From: a virus
DNA: 38,414 nucleotides
IMG/VR virus record: IMGVR_UViG_3300042922_000811
Location: 1-38,414 of that record
Strand: one strand, 5' to 3'
Under the pieces are notes generated by a model that made no database searches, was not told the DNA's origin, and saw only the letters and a program-made list of their open reading frames with translations. This document shows, piece by piece, positions 23,816 through 31,451 of this stretch. The position numbers and the translations under genes are program-made. Position 1 is the first letter of the stretch. Every line of letters begins with the position of its first letter.

Positions 23816-24242
23816 CCACGCTCCCCGTGTAGAACTTGAACCGGAGATCATCGAGGGCATCGCGCTCGCGCGGCTTCGCGGCTGCGACGAGGGCCTCGAG
23901 CTGAACGGCGTACCGGTCAGCCAGACTCGCTCGCTGCGGCACGGCGCCGGGCGAGTCGAGGTCGAGGGCCAGGCGGAGCACGAGGGGGATGCGCCAACGC
24001 GCCGACGCGGGCACCTCGAGAGAGGCGATGACCTCGCGGGCTGCCGACACGATGGTCAGGTCGGGGTGCTCGGACTCGGCGCCTGTCCCCTCGGGTGTCC
24101 CACCTTGTGTCCCACCCGATGTCCCACTTCCAGGTCCGATCTGCGGGAGCGCCTCGAGCTTCGGCGCGGCGCGCTTTTGCGCACGCTGTCGGGCCTTTCG
24201 CTCGCGCTCACGCTTGCGGCGCTCCTCATCGCTCAGAGGCAT
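23757..24242 (-). CDS. terminase small subunit
   Basis: A 161-aa protein. A highly basic N-terminal helix (SDEERRKRERERKARQRAQK) is followed by a Gly/Thr-rich linker and a helical domain (about 75-140). It lies directly before the large subunit. Small subunits recognise the packaging site and load the motor. ATG 24242 follows GGAGG with 7 bases between; a longer frame to 24365 lacks an SD. Confidence 0.78.
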   Translation of the reverse strand: MPLSDEERRKRERERKARQRAQKRAAPKLEALPQIGPGSGTSGGTQGGTPEGTGAESEHPDLTIVSAAREVIASLEVPASARWRIPLVLRLALDLDSPGAVPQRASLADRYAVQLEALVAAAKPRERDALDDLRFKFYTGSVDDIDDDPEATQPRQTRRKA

Positions 24243-24319
24243 GGGGCCACCTCCGAGCGGTGGGACAGTGGGACAGGGGCGGGCGGAGGGGGACAGATCA
24301 AACCCGGTGGACTTCGGAG

Positions 24320-24356
24320 CCCCTACCGCTAGGGATCTGACCCCCCTACCCCTAGG
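24320..24356. repeat. paired CCTA-N4-TAGG dyads in the terS/HEPN intergenic region
   Basis: Two 14-bp copies, CCCCTACCGCTAGG (24320-24333) and CCCCTACCCCTAGG (24343-24356), differ at one base and lie 23 bases apart, about two helical turns. Each contains CCTA-N4-TAGG. They sit between the divergent small terminase gene and the plus-strand HEPN-like gene. They could be an operator, a small-terminase/cos recognition element, or part of a late promoter. Confidence 0.55.
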
Positions 24357-24388
24357 AGGGAGCATGACGCGTCAGTACGCTGAGCGCC

Positions 24389-24976
24389 ATGCCCGACACG
24401 CTGCAGACCTTCGACTCCGACGGAGACGACATCCCTCTGATGTTGGCCCGGAGCTGGGCCGACGCGACATTCGAAATGCTCGAGCTCTCGAGGAAGAGAC
24501 GGAGCGACTATCGCTCGATAAGCCGGACGTACGACCGCATGGACGGGGACGCCGTCGACCTCGCCATGCTGCACCGCGCCATCCGCGAGGTATGGAGCAC
24601 CGACTGCCTACTCATTCTCAGCGCGTCCAACCTCGAAGCATGGATACGAAAGCTGTACCGAGCCCGGCGTCGCAAGCTGCCGGAACCGCTCAAGCACCTC
24701 AAGCAATTACGCAATGCGATCGAGCATCTAGACGATGCCAACATCGACGAGGAGACGTGGACAGCAACCGCCCGTCTTCAGCAGTCGAAGAAGAGCGGTA
24801 TCGGCGCACTCCCGAACCAGGAACTCGCGATCGGAATCAGCGGCGACGGATTGCTGTTCGGCATCCTCTCGCACGACGACCTCGAGGGACTCGTGAGGGG
24901 ATTGCTGAGCGAGCTCTCGCAAGAGCTCGACGACTATGCGCAGGACTGGTGGGAGTTTGTGAACTCCGGTCGCTGA
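24389..24976 (+). CDS. HEPN-like protein (single-gene moron, possible RNase effector)
   Basis: A 195-aa mostly helical protein. Residues about 55-120 include the string LKHLKQLRNAIEHLDDANID, where Arg108-N-A-I-E-His113 is an Rx4H motif as in HEPN ribonucleases and HEPN-type RNA-binding domains. A second part (about 125-195) ends in an acidic helix. No partner toxin or antitoxin gene is adjacent. GC is lower than in the late genes (33 of 60 bases in one line I counted). It is transcribed opposite the late operon and converges with the LysM gene. The ATG at 24389 has a weak SD. Confidence 0.7.
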   Translation: MPDTLQTFDSDGDDIPLMLARSWADATFEMLELSRKRRSDYRSISRTYDRMDGDAVDLAMLHRAIREVWSTDCLLILSASNLEAWIRKLYRARRRKLPEPLKHLKQLRNAIEHLDDANIDEETWTATARLQQSKKSGIGALPNQELAIGISGDGLLFGILSHDDLEGLVRGLLSELSQELDDYAQDWWEFVNSGR

Positions 24977-24980
24977 CCGC

Positions 24981-25256
24981 TTAGCGCAGACGCAGTTCCA
25001 TACCGGGCCAGATCAGTTCGGGACGCTTGATCGCGTTCACCCGCTGCAGCTCGGCCGGCGTGGTCTTCAGCTTCTCGGCGATCTTCTCGAGCGTCTCGCC
25101 ATTGGCGACGGTGTGCGTCGGCTCGGGCTCGGGAGCACCCTCGGGACGCTCGGAGCCCGGGGGCGGCGCCTGCTTGGCCGTGGCGGTCTTCGGAGCCGCC
25201 GTCGACGCGGCGGGGGCCTGGTCGGCGGTGGCGGTCTGCTTCGTGCTCTCGGACAT
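24981..25256 (-). CDS. LysM-domain protein
   Basis: A 91-aa protein. The first 46 residues are an Ala/Thr/Pro-rich linker. Residues about 47-91 form one LysM domain (HTVANGETLEKIAEKLKTTP, ending WPGMELRLR), which binds peptidoglycan GlcNAc chains. No signal peptide or catalytic domain. ATG 25256 follows GAGGAG. It lies between HNH and terminase genes in the late operon, so it may be a virion component or head decoration displaying a wall-binding tag. Alternatively it assists lysis. The role is uncertain. Confidence 0.72.
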   Translation of the reverse strand: MSESTKQTATADQAPAASTAAPKTATAKQAPPPGSERPEGAPEPEPTHTVANGETLEKIAEKLKTTPAELQRVNAIKRPELIWPGMELRLR

Positions 25257-25275
25257 CTCGTGTCTCCTCACTCGG

Positions 25276-25572
25276 TTACCAGACCTCGGACGGATCGCCG
25301 AGGCCGGGGCGCGCGTCTCCGCTGCCCTTGTTCTCGTTGCACAGGCGATGGCTCGGCTGCCCGTTCGTCGGGTCGTCGGCCAGCTCGGGATAGGTCTTCG
25401 TCGACTTGATGTGGTCGTACTCGAATGCCTGCGGGTCGCGGTAGTGCAGCGTCGTGTCGATCGCCTGGCCGCAGATCGCGCAGGGCAGATTGTGCTCGGC
25501 CGTCAGCTTTTTGAGTGCGGCGCGATTCGCGCGGTGCGCGGCCGTCGAGCGTCCCGGGATGCCAGCGGCCAT
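25276..25572 (-). CDS. HNH endonuclease (terminase-associated)
   Basis: A 98-aa protein. CAIC (Cys31, Cys34), YDHI (Asp53, His54) and HRLCNENKG (His75, Cys78) form an HNH metal/zinc module. HNH proteins encoded beside the terminase genes in HK97-like phages aid DNA packaging by nicking near cos. ATG 25572 is used. It is the upstream-most gene of the packaging group, before LysM and terS. Confidence 0.88.
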   Translation of the reverse strand: MAAGIPGRSTAAHRANRAALKKLTAEHNLPCAICGQAIDTTLHYRDPQAFEYDHIKSTKTYPELADDPTNGQPSHRLCNENKGSGDARPGLGDPSEVW

Positions 25573-25681
25573 TGCTTAGAACCTGTCTCATAGGGGGCGA
25601 GCAACGGCGTGTCGTCGGTAGCGCAATGTCGCATCCCCCTGGTTTCCTGTGACCACGAAACGAAGAGAGGAGGTGAGAATC

Positions 25682-25921
25682 ATGGCGAACAACAACGACC
25701 GGCACGTCGTGCCGAACCCGAACGGCGGCTGGGATGTCGTGAAGCCGGACGCGCAGCGCGCGTCCTCGCACCACGACACTCAGGCTGAGGCCATCAACCG
25801 CGGGCGCGACATCGTCGGCAACGCGGGCGGTGGCGAGCTGAACATCCACGGTCGCGACGGGGCCATCCGAGCGAAGGACACGATCGCGCCGGGCAACGAT
25901 CCGCGCAACATTCCGGGCTGA
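25682..25921 (+). CDS. DUF2188-like small protein (moron)
   Basis: A 79-aa polar protein (start MANNNDRHVVPNPNGGWDVV, then KPDAQRASSHHDTQAEAINR) with the DUF2188 pattern: a WDVVKPDAQRAS strand-turn, then a helix with AEAINRGRDIV, then GGELNIHGRDGAIR. It has a strong SD (GGAGG, 9 bases) and its own terminator downstream. It is transcribed against the surrounding operon, between HNH and the accessory island. Family function is unknown. Confidence 0.82.
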   Translation: MANNNDRHVVPNPNGGWDVVKPDAQRASSHHDTQAEAINRGRDIVGNAGGGELNIHGRDGAIRAKDTIAPGNDPRNIPG

Positions 25922-25940
25922 GCGAGTCGGCAACGTTAGC

Positions 25941-25981
25941 GGCAGGGCACCCAGGCGCATCGCGCAACCGGGTGCCCTGCC
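25941..25981 (+). terminator. terminator of the DUF2188 gene
   Basis: Perfect 12-bp stem GGCAGGGCACCC (25941-25952) / GGGTGCCCTGCC (25970-25981), followed by TTTCAC. It lies 20 bases after the gene's stop. Confidence 0.8.
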
Positions 25982-26352
25982 CTTTCACATCTGCGCCTCA
26001 CACACCCCGCGAGCGCTCCCTATGCAAGAGGATCAGCGCACCTCGACTCCACCGATCGTCGGTGGCCGGGCGCCGTCATGCTGGAATTGCGAGCGTCGTG
26101 GACGAGTGAGACGAGATTCCCAGCCGGGCACAGGCAGGGAAAGATCGAAGAAGGGGCGCCGACAACCGGTGGCGCACAGCACCGAACCGCGCATCCGACC
26201 CGACGACGAGGTCTTGCCGGCACGACGCCCCCGAGAACGACGAAAGCCCCGCCGAATCGGCAGGGCTTCAGTCATAGTTCTCGTGCAGGGCACAGCCTAT
26301 CACGAGAAGCGGACACGCTGGACACGCTCATCAGATATCCGTCCTCTGCGAT
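25982..26352. other. non-coding gap between DUF2188 gene and accessory island
   Basis: About 370 bases with no frame of convincing composition on either strand. It contains the island terminator (26244-26268) and otherwise nothing I can identify. Base composition shifts to more AT-rich past about 26270, where the island's genes begin. Confidence 0.5.
26244..26268 (-). terminator. terminator of the three-gene accessory operon
   Basis: Stem AAGCCC (26244-26249) / GGGCTT (26263-26268) plus inner GCCG/CGGC with one mismatch, tetraloop-like end. On the minus strand it is followed by TCGTCGTT. It lies about 85 bases after the metallo-beta-lactamase gene stop. Confidence 0.7.
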
Positions 26353-27462
26353 TCAGCTGAGCTCGTACGCGGGAGCCGCCAGTCGCACCCGCCACGTCGT
26401 CTCATTCATCCGCATACGCGCCTGTACCTGCCCAACCGAGCCGTCTCGCTCGCGGATGTTGGTGGCGACTGACTGCAACATTGCGCGCGTTGCCTTGACC
26501 TCCCGAGGCGTCGCGGGTCTCTGCGGTCTGGCAGTGATGAAAGCGCTCCCCGAGGCTTCGACGATACGGTCGATGTCCCGTTGCTTAGGTACTGTGCGCT
26601 CGACTCCGAGACGAAAAGGCGTCATCACCGCCAGTACGTCGCTTTCCAGCAGATCGTTCCACACAGGATCCCAATGGGATTTTTCGGAGCCGTGGTGCGG
26701 CACCTTAATGAGACGCGCTCGGTTTACGGGAGCATGAGTCTCGTGCACGCGACGCCAGCCGCACGCGGTGGGCCCGTTTAGAAGATCTCCTCCGAGCAAG
26801 AGAGCGATGTCTCCCACCTCAACCCACAGCGCGACCGTGTACTCGTTGGGGTCTGGCGCTGCGAGCCGTCTACGTGAGTCTTCTCGAGCAGCGCCCTCCG
26901 CGATTGTTCGTATCGAACGGTTTTGGGCCTCATCCGAAGGCGAAAGAGCTATCACCCTGAAGCCAGGTGTCGACCCCAAAGCCTCAACGCTCAGGAGAAC
27001 CTTCTGTTCGGTCGCCCGCAGGAGGTGCGGTGCCCCGGTTCGTCCCCGGCGGCGAACCTCGTCCAAAACGGTCTTGTACTCGTGACGAACAGACGGGACG
27101 AGCTGGTCTTCGATGCTGACATCCGCCGCAACCGCCGCGAAGAACTCTGAGCTAGTGAATGCCGCCGAGGTGACGAACTTCGCGGACTTCGCGGCTAGGA
27201 AAATGTCGCCGACGCCCGCGGTGTGATCGTCGTGAGCATGGGTCGCCACCACCAGCTTGACCTGTGTGGCTACATCGACGTTCAACCGCTCGAGATACTC
27301 GAGTGCGGGGTGAGCGCCCTCGCGTTCGTCAAAGCACGAGTCAACCGTGATCCACTGACCGCCGCCGACGTGGACGACGATTGCTTCACCGCGACCAGGC
27401 CCAAATATCGAGACCTCGATCTCGTCGGCTGCTGGAGGTGACGCATCAATACCGACTGGCAA
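26353..27462 (-). CDS. metallo-beta-lactamase-fold hydrolase (ComEC C-terminal-like), accessory operon
   Basis: A 369-aa enzyme. Zn-binding THAHDDH (His75, His77, Asp79, His80), the later metal Asp in LLLGGDLLNG (Asp226) and PHHGS (255-259) are all present, so it looks catalytically intact. The order and PHHGS box match MBL proteins related to the ComEC C-terminal domain, a group that includes nucleases and phosphodiesterases. Substrate unknown: DNA, RNA or a nucleotide signal are all possible. Start TTG 27462 lies 3 bases after the upstream stop; no nearby ATG. Third gene of the low-GC operon. Confidence 0.82.
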   Translation of the reverse strand: MPVGIDASPPAADEIEVSIFGPGRGEAIVVHVGGGQWITVDSCFDEREGAHPALEYLERLNVDVATQVKLVVATHAHDDHTAGVGDIFLAAKSAKFVTSAAFTSSEFFAAVAADVSIEDQLVPSVRHEYKTVLDEVRRRGRTGAPHLLRATEQKVLLSVEALGSTPGFRVIALSPSDEAQNRSIRTIAEGAAREDSRRRLAAPDPNEYTVALWVEVGDIALLLGGDLLNGPTACGWRRVHETHAPVNRARLIKVPHHGSEKSHWDPVWNDLLESDVLAVMTPFRLGVERTVPKQRDIDRIVEASGSAFITARPQRPATPREVKATRAMLQSVATNIRERDGSVGQVQARMRMNETTWRVRLAAPAYELS

Positions 27463-27465
27463 AGT

Positions 27466-28050
27466 TCAATCCATGAGCTCTTCGAGGTCAGCAAGCATCT
27501 TCTCGCCTTCCGCCCTAAAGTAAGCGACGTCTGTCCGCGACCACTTTCCAAGACGCCTCAGGCGAACCGCGCTGGTTTGGCGCGGCAAACCCCCATCTAC
27601 CGGCCGAACCGACCGTTTAGTTACGTAGATGACATCGCCTAGACCGATGTCATCCGTCCCTGCTCCCACATCTGATTTCAGGAAGTCGGCCAGCACGGCG
27701 TTGCCCGGCGTGTGTTGGTCCGGCACAAGCTCAGCAGTGAACATGTCCCCATCGAGATCGACGACCCTGCCTGTCCACGTCAACAAGCCCGACACACGGA
27801 ACTCGTTGGGCGCAACACGACGACCGGACTTCGTTGTCGTCGTTGCGCCCGACGGGTTGCCCGGTCGAACGGTTGCGGAGTCAACCGACGGATTTGGGAC
27901 AGTCGCATTTTGGACTCGCGCCGCCGCAGACTTACTCGAAAACTTGGAAGGTGTAACTGTCTGAGCGGACGACTCCGAGGCCGTATCCCGTGAAGTAGGT
28001 GGGGCGTTCCGACCCGGCGCAGCTGTCGGCGAGAGCATAGCTAAGCTCAC
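27466..28050 (-). CDS. uncharacterised protein with beta-rich C-terminal domain, accessory operon
   Basis: A 194-aa protein. Residues about 1-80 are Ser/Thr/Pro/Ala-rich and probably disordered. Residues about 82-175 form a beta-rich domain (FRVSGLLTWTGRVVDLDGDM, then FTAELVPDQHTPGNAVLADF and SAVRLRRLGKWS) suggestive of an OB or SH3-like barrel. I recall similar WxGxVxxxDGDxFTA proteins of unknown function in bacteria. GTG 28050 overlaps the previous stop (GTGA) and has GAGGGAG 7 bases upstream. It lies between its two partners, so a complex is likely. No catalytic residues are recognised. Confidence 0.75.
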   Translation of the reverse strand: MSLAMLSPTAAPGRNAPPTSRDTASESSAQTVTPSKFSSKSAAARVQNATVPNPSVDSATVRPGNPSGATTTTKSGRRVAPNEFRVSGLLTWTGRVVDLDGDMFTAELVPDQHTPGNAVLADFLKSDVGAGTDDIGLGDVIYVTKRSVRPVDGGLPRQTSAVRLRRLGKWSRTDVAYFRAEGEKMLADLEELMD

Positions 28051-28799
28051 TGGTTTTCTCCCTCAGCAAGTGAACTGATCTTGCGCGTGATGGCGAGCCA
28101 GTTGTCGGCGGCATACTGCCACCGATCGGACAGGATCTGGATAGCGGCCAGACGCTTGTCACTGGTCGGTTCCATCCCAGCTTCGCCGTAAGAATATGCG
28201 TCATCGCGGGATGAAGGCAACGCGTCCCGGGTGTTCAGATCAAAATGCTCATTTACGGATATGTAGACGCCTGGCTGGACGATCATCGACGGTTCCACGC
28301 GAACGTTCGTTTGGCCCGACCAGGTGTCCATCCGCGCACCCCACATCACGACCGAACGCATACCCGCGAATTCCAGTACGTCTTCCCATAGCTGCTTCGG
28401 AGCAATGGCGTCGCCCACGCGGTGCAAGGCATCGGGCGATGCATAACGGGTGTGCATGTCACGGTTGATACCCAGGGCATTAGCTGGATAGCCCTCCAGT
28501 GTACGGAGAACGCCGATGGCTGCATCCCTAAGCCGCTGCACCTCCTCGACCGCCGTGGTCTGCAGCTGTATGTGATCCTGGGACGCAGTCACCTCGAGCC
28601 AGGCCACTCGGAACGTCGTGTTGTCAGGCGAGATGATCGTGATCTCCGAGTCCTCAAGTTCATCTGCTCCGATGAGCTCTGCCTCGCGAAACCAGGCAGG
28701 CGTGAACAGCACGGGATTGAAAACGCCCCGCACTACGATGCTGACGCCCTCCAGCGTGACGGGCAGTCCCTGGTCCGACGCGATGCTCTCCAGTGGCAT
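28047..28799 (-). CDS. uncharacterised 250-aa protein, first gene of accessory operon
   Basis: A protein of about 250 aa (253 if GTG 28808 is used). The opening beta segment VRGVFNPVLFTPAWFREAEL is followed by a central NALGINRDMHTRY block and a late RVEPSMIVQPGVYISVNEHF block, ending in a helix (AADNWLAITRKISSLAEG). I recall a bacterial family with FNPxxFxPAWF and GIN motifs, but know no function. No membrane or nuclease motif. Its stop overlaps the next gene (GTGA). Adjacent to a hydrolase it could be a sensor or adaptor. Clear lower GC than flanks (34 of 60 bases in a counted line). Confidence 0.72.
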   Translation of the reverse strand: MPLESIASDQGLPVTLEGVSIVVRGVFNPVLFTPAWFREAELIGADELEDSEITIISPDNTTFRVAWLEVTASQDHIQLQTTAVEEVQRLRDAAIGVLRTLEGYPANALGINRDMHTRYASPDALHRVGDAIAPKQLWEDVLEFAGMRSVVMWGARMDTWSGQTNVRVEPSMIVQPGVYISVNEHFDLNTRDALPSSRDDAYSYGEAGMEPTSDKRLAAIQILSDRWQYAADNWLAITRKISSLAEGENQ

Positions 28800-28877
28800 G
28801 AAGCTCACTATGCCACGTGACCCAACTCGGCGCCGAAGATTACATCGGCAACGAACTGTTGCCCTGCCCCTCGCGAG

Positions 28878-29054
28878 TCATCGCCCCCTGCGCCGACCGC
28901 GGCGCGCGCGCATTCGCTTCTCAGTCTCGATGAGCTCCGCTTCGCTATGAAGGCCGTATCGTTCCTGCAGCTCCCCCGCGGCGACCCAGCGGCGAATCGT
29001 GCGATCCGAAACGCCGGCGCGTTTCGCGGCCTGCGCCTGCGTCAGCCACCGCAT
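28878..29054 (-). CDS. small helix-turn-helix protein (MerR/excisionase-like)
   Basis: A 58-aa protein starting at ATG 29054, overlapping the zinc-finger gene by 13 bases. [20 protein letters not shown] is a classical HTH, followed by a basic C-terminal tail. It looks like a HTH_17/terminase-small or excisionase-type DNA-binding module. It ends the early operon, just before the accessory island, so it could control early-to-late switching. That role is inference. Confidence 0.72.
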   Translation of the reverse strand: MRWLTQAQAAKRAGVSDRTIRRWVAAGELQERYGLHSEAELIETEKRMRARRGRRRGR

Positions 29055-30028
29055 ACGCAGCCCCCGTTCACCGCTCTCTGCGTGAAGCACTCCGGGCACA
29101 CCGCCGACGGCGGGAGCTGAGGCGCGAGCGGTGGGAGCGGCTTCAGCACGACGATCGGGCGCACCGCGGGCGGCACAGCCGCGACGGGTGCAGTCGGCAC
29201 GACGGGGGCGCGCACGACTCCGCCCGGTGCGTCGGCATCCGGGATGAGCTCGGCGAACGCCTCAGCCCAGAACCCGTCGTCGACGCGATCGTCGGACTCC
29301 CAGTCGCACGTCGTGCACCGGTACGACGCCGCGTCGCCCTTCCGGCGAGGCGGGCGCACGCGCACCGTCTTGCAGTCGCACTCGGGGCACGGGTTCTTCG
29401 CCCAGCGGGGCTGATCGTCGAGCGGCCATTTCGACAGCGCGTCGACGACCGACCACCACTCGGGGTCGCCGACGTGACGGTGCACGACGGCGTCGAAGAG
29501 GTCGCGGATCTCGACCCGGTTCGCGAGCGTGTCGAAGTCGGCGAGGATCGCCTGCAGGCAGAGGTCAGCGTCGTCGAATGCCTCGGCCGTCTCGACGCCA
29601 GCGGCGAGGCCGCGGCGCCCGGCGAGACCTTCGTCAACGACGACCGCCCAGTCGCGCAGCATCCGCATGAGATCCTGCGACGCGTCGATGAGATCCGCGG
29701 GCACCGGCGCCGGCAGTTCAGGACGCGACGACGACACCATGACGCGGTCATACACGGCCGCCTTGAGCGGGTCCGCCTGCGAGCGGAGGTGGGCGATCAG
29801 GTCGGCCGTGTCGCCGAGCAGGCGACGCAGCCGCCGGTAGCAGCCCTCGCACAGCATGACGCCCTCGCGAGCGACGCGAGGCGCGCAACCGCCACACGGC
29901 CGCACACCCTGCTTGAGCAGCTCCTCGGCGCGCTCTGAGCCCTCGTCGACCATGAACCAGGGGCACTGAGCGAAGTGCACATCGGGGACCGTGCACCCGC
30001 GGATGCAGCCCTCAGAACGGAGTGTCAT
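29042..30028 (-). CDS. multi-zinc-ribbon protein of the early operon
   Basis: A 328-aa protein with several CxxC pairs: CGGC/CEGC near the N-terminus (about 46-68), CPEC and CTTC in a ribbon (about 215-245), and a C-terminal CPEC/CVCG. The middle is helical with Asp/Glu. This pattern recurs as a hypothetical protein in actinophage early regions. ATG 30028 is preferred because GGGGGAG lies 8 bases upstream; ATG 30034 is too close. It overlaps the SSB gene end. Confidence 0.78.
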   Translation of the reverse strand: MTLRSEGCIRGCTVPDVHFAQCPWFMVDEGSERAEELLKQGVRPCGGCAPRVAREGVMLCEGCYRRLRRLLGDTADLIAHLRSQADPLKAAVYDRVMVSSSRPELPAPVPADLIDASQDLMRMLRDWAVVVDEGLAGRRGLAAGVETAEAFDDADLCLQAILADFDTLANRVEIRDLFDAVVHRHVGDPEWWSVVDALSKWPLDDQPRWAKNPCPECDCKTVRVRPPRRKGDAASYRCTTCDWESDDRVDDGFWAEAFAELIPDADAPGGVVRAPVVPTAPVAAVPPAVRPIVVLKPLPPLAPQLPPSAVCPECFTQRAVNGGCVCGG

Positions 30029-30491
30029 CGCCATAGCTCCCCCCAGAAGTCCATGCCTGCTCGTTCGACGACGGCGTCGCCCACTGCTCGGCCGTCGGCG
30101 GCTGCGCCTGACGCGGAGCGCCGGTGCTCGCGGCGCGGGTCACCTGCGCCGTTGCGTAGCGGAGCGAGGGGCCAATCTCATCGACCTCGAGCTCGATCAA
30201 CGTGCGGTTGTTGCCCTCTCGGTCCTGGTAACTGCGTTGCTTCAGACGGCCGGTCGCGACGACGCGGGCGCCCTTCGACAGCGACCCCGCGACGTGCTCC
30301 GCGAAGTCGCGCCAGACCGACGCGCGGAGGAACAGCGGCTCGCCGTCCTTCCATTCGTTCGCCTGGCGGTCGAAGGTGCGCGGCGTCGATGCGATCGTGA
30401 AGTTCGCGACCGGGAGGCCGTTCTGTGTATAGCGCAGCTCGGGGTCGGCGGTCAGGTTGCCGACGACGGTGATGACGGTCTCTCCGGTCAC
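30012..30491 (-). CDS. ssb: single-stranded DNA-binding protein
   Basis: A 159-aa protein. An OB-fold (about 1-110) opens with [20 protein letters not shown], a signature of bacterial SSB. A low-complexity linker leads to an acidic tip ending DDTPF, the partner-binding tail that contacts replication and repair enzymes. GTG 30491 overlaps the previous stop as GTGA and has AAGGA upstream. It works with the phage replication and recombination proteins encoded just upstream. Confidence 0.93.
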   Translation of the reverse strand: MTGETVITVVGNLTADPELRYTQNGLPVANFTIASTPRTFDRQANEWKDGEPLFLRASVWRDFAEHVAGSLSKGARVVATGRLKQRSYQDREGNNRTLIELEVDEIGPSLRYATAQVTRAASTGAPRQAQPPTAEQWATPSSNEQAWTSGGSYGDDTPF

Positions 30492-30850
30492 TTCGATTCC
30501 TTCTGGCGGAGGTTCCGCCGGTAGTAGCTCACGGTCTTGAGGTGGCATCCGACGACGGCCGCGATCTCGGGGCCCGTGCGCCCGTCGGCCAACATGCGTC
30601 GGAGGGTGTCCTGTTGCTCCTGCGTCAGCGGCCGGCGCGACTGATACTCGGCTGCTGTGCGCTCGGGCATGACGGCTCGGGCCGGATCACCCTTCGCGGT
30701 GGCGCCGAGCCGGCTCTCGATGAGGTCGGGCACGGTCACCCGGCGGCTCGATGCCTGCGTCGCCCGTTTCGCCGTCGCCTCGAGCACGCGAAACGTCGCC
30801 GCGTCGAGGTGGATCGTCACAGGGATCAGGTACTCAGAACGGTTCGTCAT
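30488..30850 (-). CDS. helix-turn-helix protein, early operon
   Basis: A 120-aa basic protein. A ribbon-helix-helix-like N-terminal part ([20 protein letters not shown]) and a C-terminal HTH resembling Hin/resolvase recombinase HTH ([20 protein letters not shown], then [19 protein letters not shown]). It may bind phage DNA in replication or regulate early genes. It overlaps the next downstream SSB (GTGA) and the upstream replication gene. Confidence 0.75.
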   Translation of the reverse strand: MTNRSEYLIPVTIHLDAATFRVLEATAKRATQASSRRVTVPDLIESRLGATAKGDPARAVMPERTAAEYQSRRPLTQEQQDTLRRMLADGRTGPEIAAVVGCHLKTVSYYRRNLRQKESK

Positions 30851-31451
30851 CGTCGTGCACCTCCGCGGGGCGCTGCCGGGCGGCGATCTGTTCGTCGTCC
30901 CAGACCTTGCGCTGTAGTCGTGCTCTGCCGCATCCCCTGCAGGGTTCGTCTGTTCCCCCGGTGGAGCGGTGGGCGTGGCAGAAGGGCGAGGGCGGCGAGG
31001 TCGTGTCGCGAGGGGATCGTGCGGGACCGCTCTCGCTCTCGCTCTCCCTCTCTCCCTCTCTCTCGCTCTCCCTCTCCCTCGCCACGAATGGATCGCGAGC
31101 CATTCGCGAATCGTTCGCGAGGGGCGGCGCCGGGAACCGGGACGGCTTCGCTCGGTCGACCGTCGGCCAATCCGTCAGCGCGAAGAACGTCGACCCGTCC
31201 ACATCGAAGAGCACGAGGCATCCGGCATCGTCCAGCGACAGCAGGTGCTCGTCGATCGTCCGCTCGGTCATCTCCTCGTCGAGCGGATAGAAGTTCGCCA
31301 GCATGAGGCGCTGGTTCACCTTCTCCCGCCCGTGATCGTCCGCATACAGGCGCAGCGAGATCTCCGTCAGCCGCACCGCCGGCGGCAGGCTCAGCAGCTC
31401 CTCCCGCGAGTACCCCTCGGGCGTCACCGTTCGTCGTCTTGTCATCGCCAT
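30834..31451 (-). CDS. winged-helix replication protein (replisome-organiser-like) with low-complexity insert
   Basis: A 205-aa protein. Residues about 10-105 match winged-helix domains of phage replication or DnaT/replisome-organiser-like proteins (VRLTEISLRLYADDHGREKV then LPLDEEM-type helices and a WPTVDRAKPSRFP end). Residues about 125-145 are a Glu/Ser/Arg repeat coded by CT-rich DNA. A CxxC pair lies near the end (CRGCG). ATG 31451 or 31445 is the start. A longer open frame to 31748 is shadow. It overlaps in another frame with 30847-31776. Confidence 0.75.
   Translation of the reverse strand: MAMTRRRTVTPEGYSREELLSLPPAVRLTEISLRLYADDHGREKVNQRLMLANFYPLDEEMTERTIDEHLLSLDDAGCLVLFDVDGSTFFALTDWPTVDRAKPSRFPAPPLANDSRMARDPFVARERESEREGERESESESGPARSPRDTTSPPSPFCHAHRSTGGTDEPCRGCGRARLQRKVWDDEQIAARQRPAEVHDDDEPF

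Noticed and set aside
23989-24984. Long plus-strand frame of 331 codons over the terS and HEPN region, with an ATG at 24364 after a strong SD
   Set aside because: Its protein is Arg/His/Pro-rich and overlaps the HEPN-like frame, which has normal composition and a motif. The SD-like TAGGAGGG may belong to the repeat element.
26078-26737. 219-codon plus-strand frame across the island terminator and MBL 3' end
   Set aside because: Arg/Thr/Pro-rich, no motif, opposite the MBL frame; judged a shadow.
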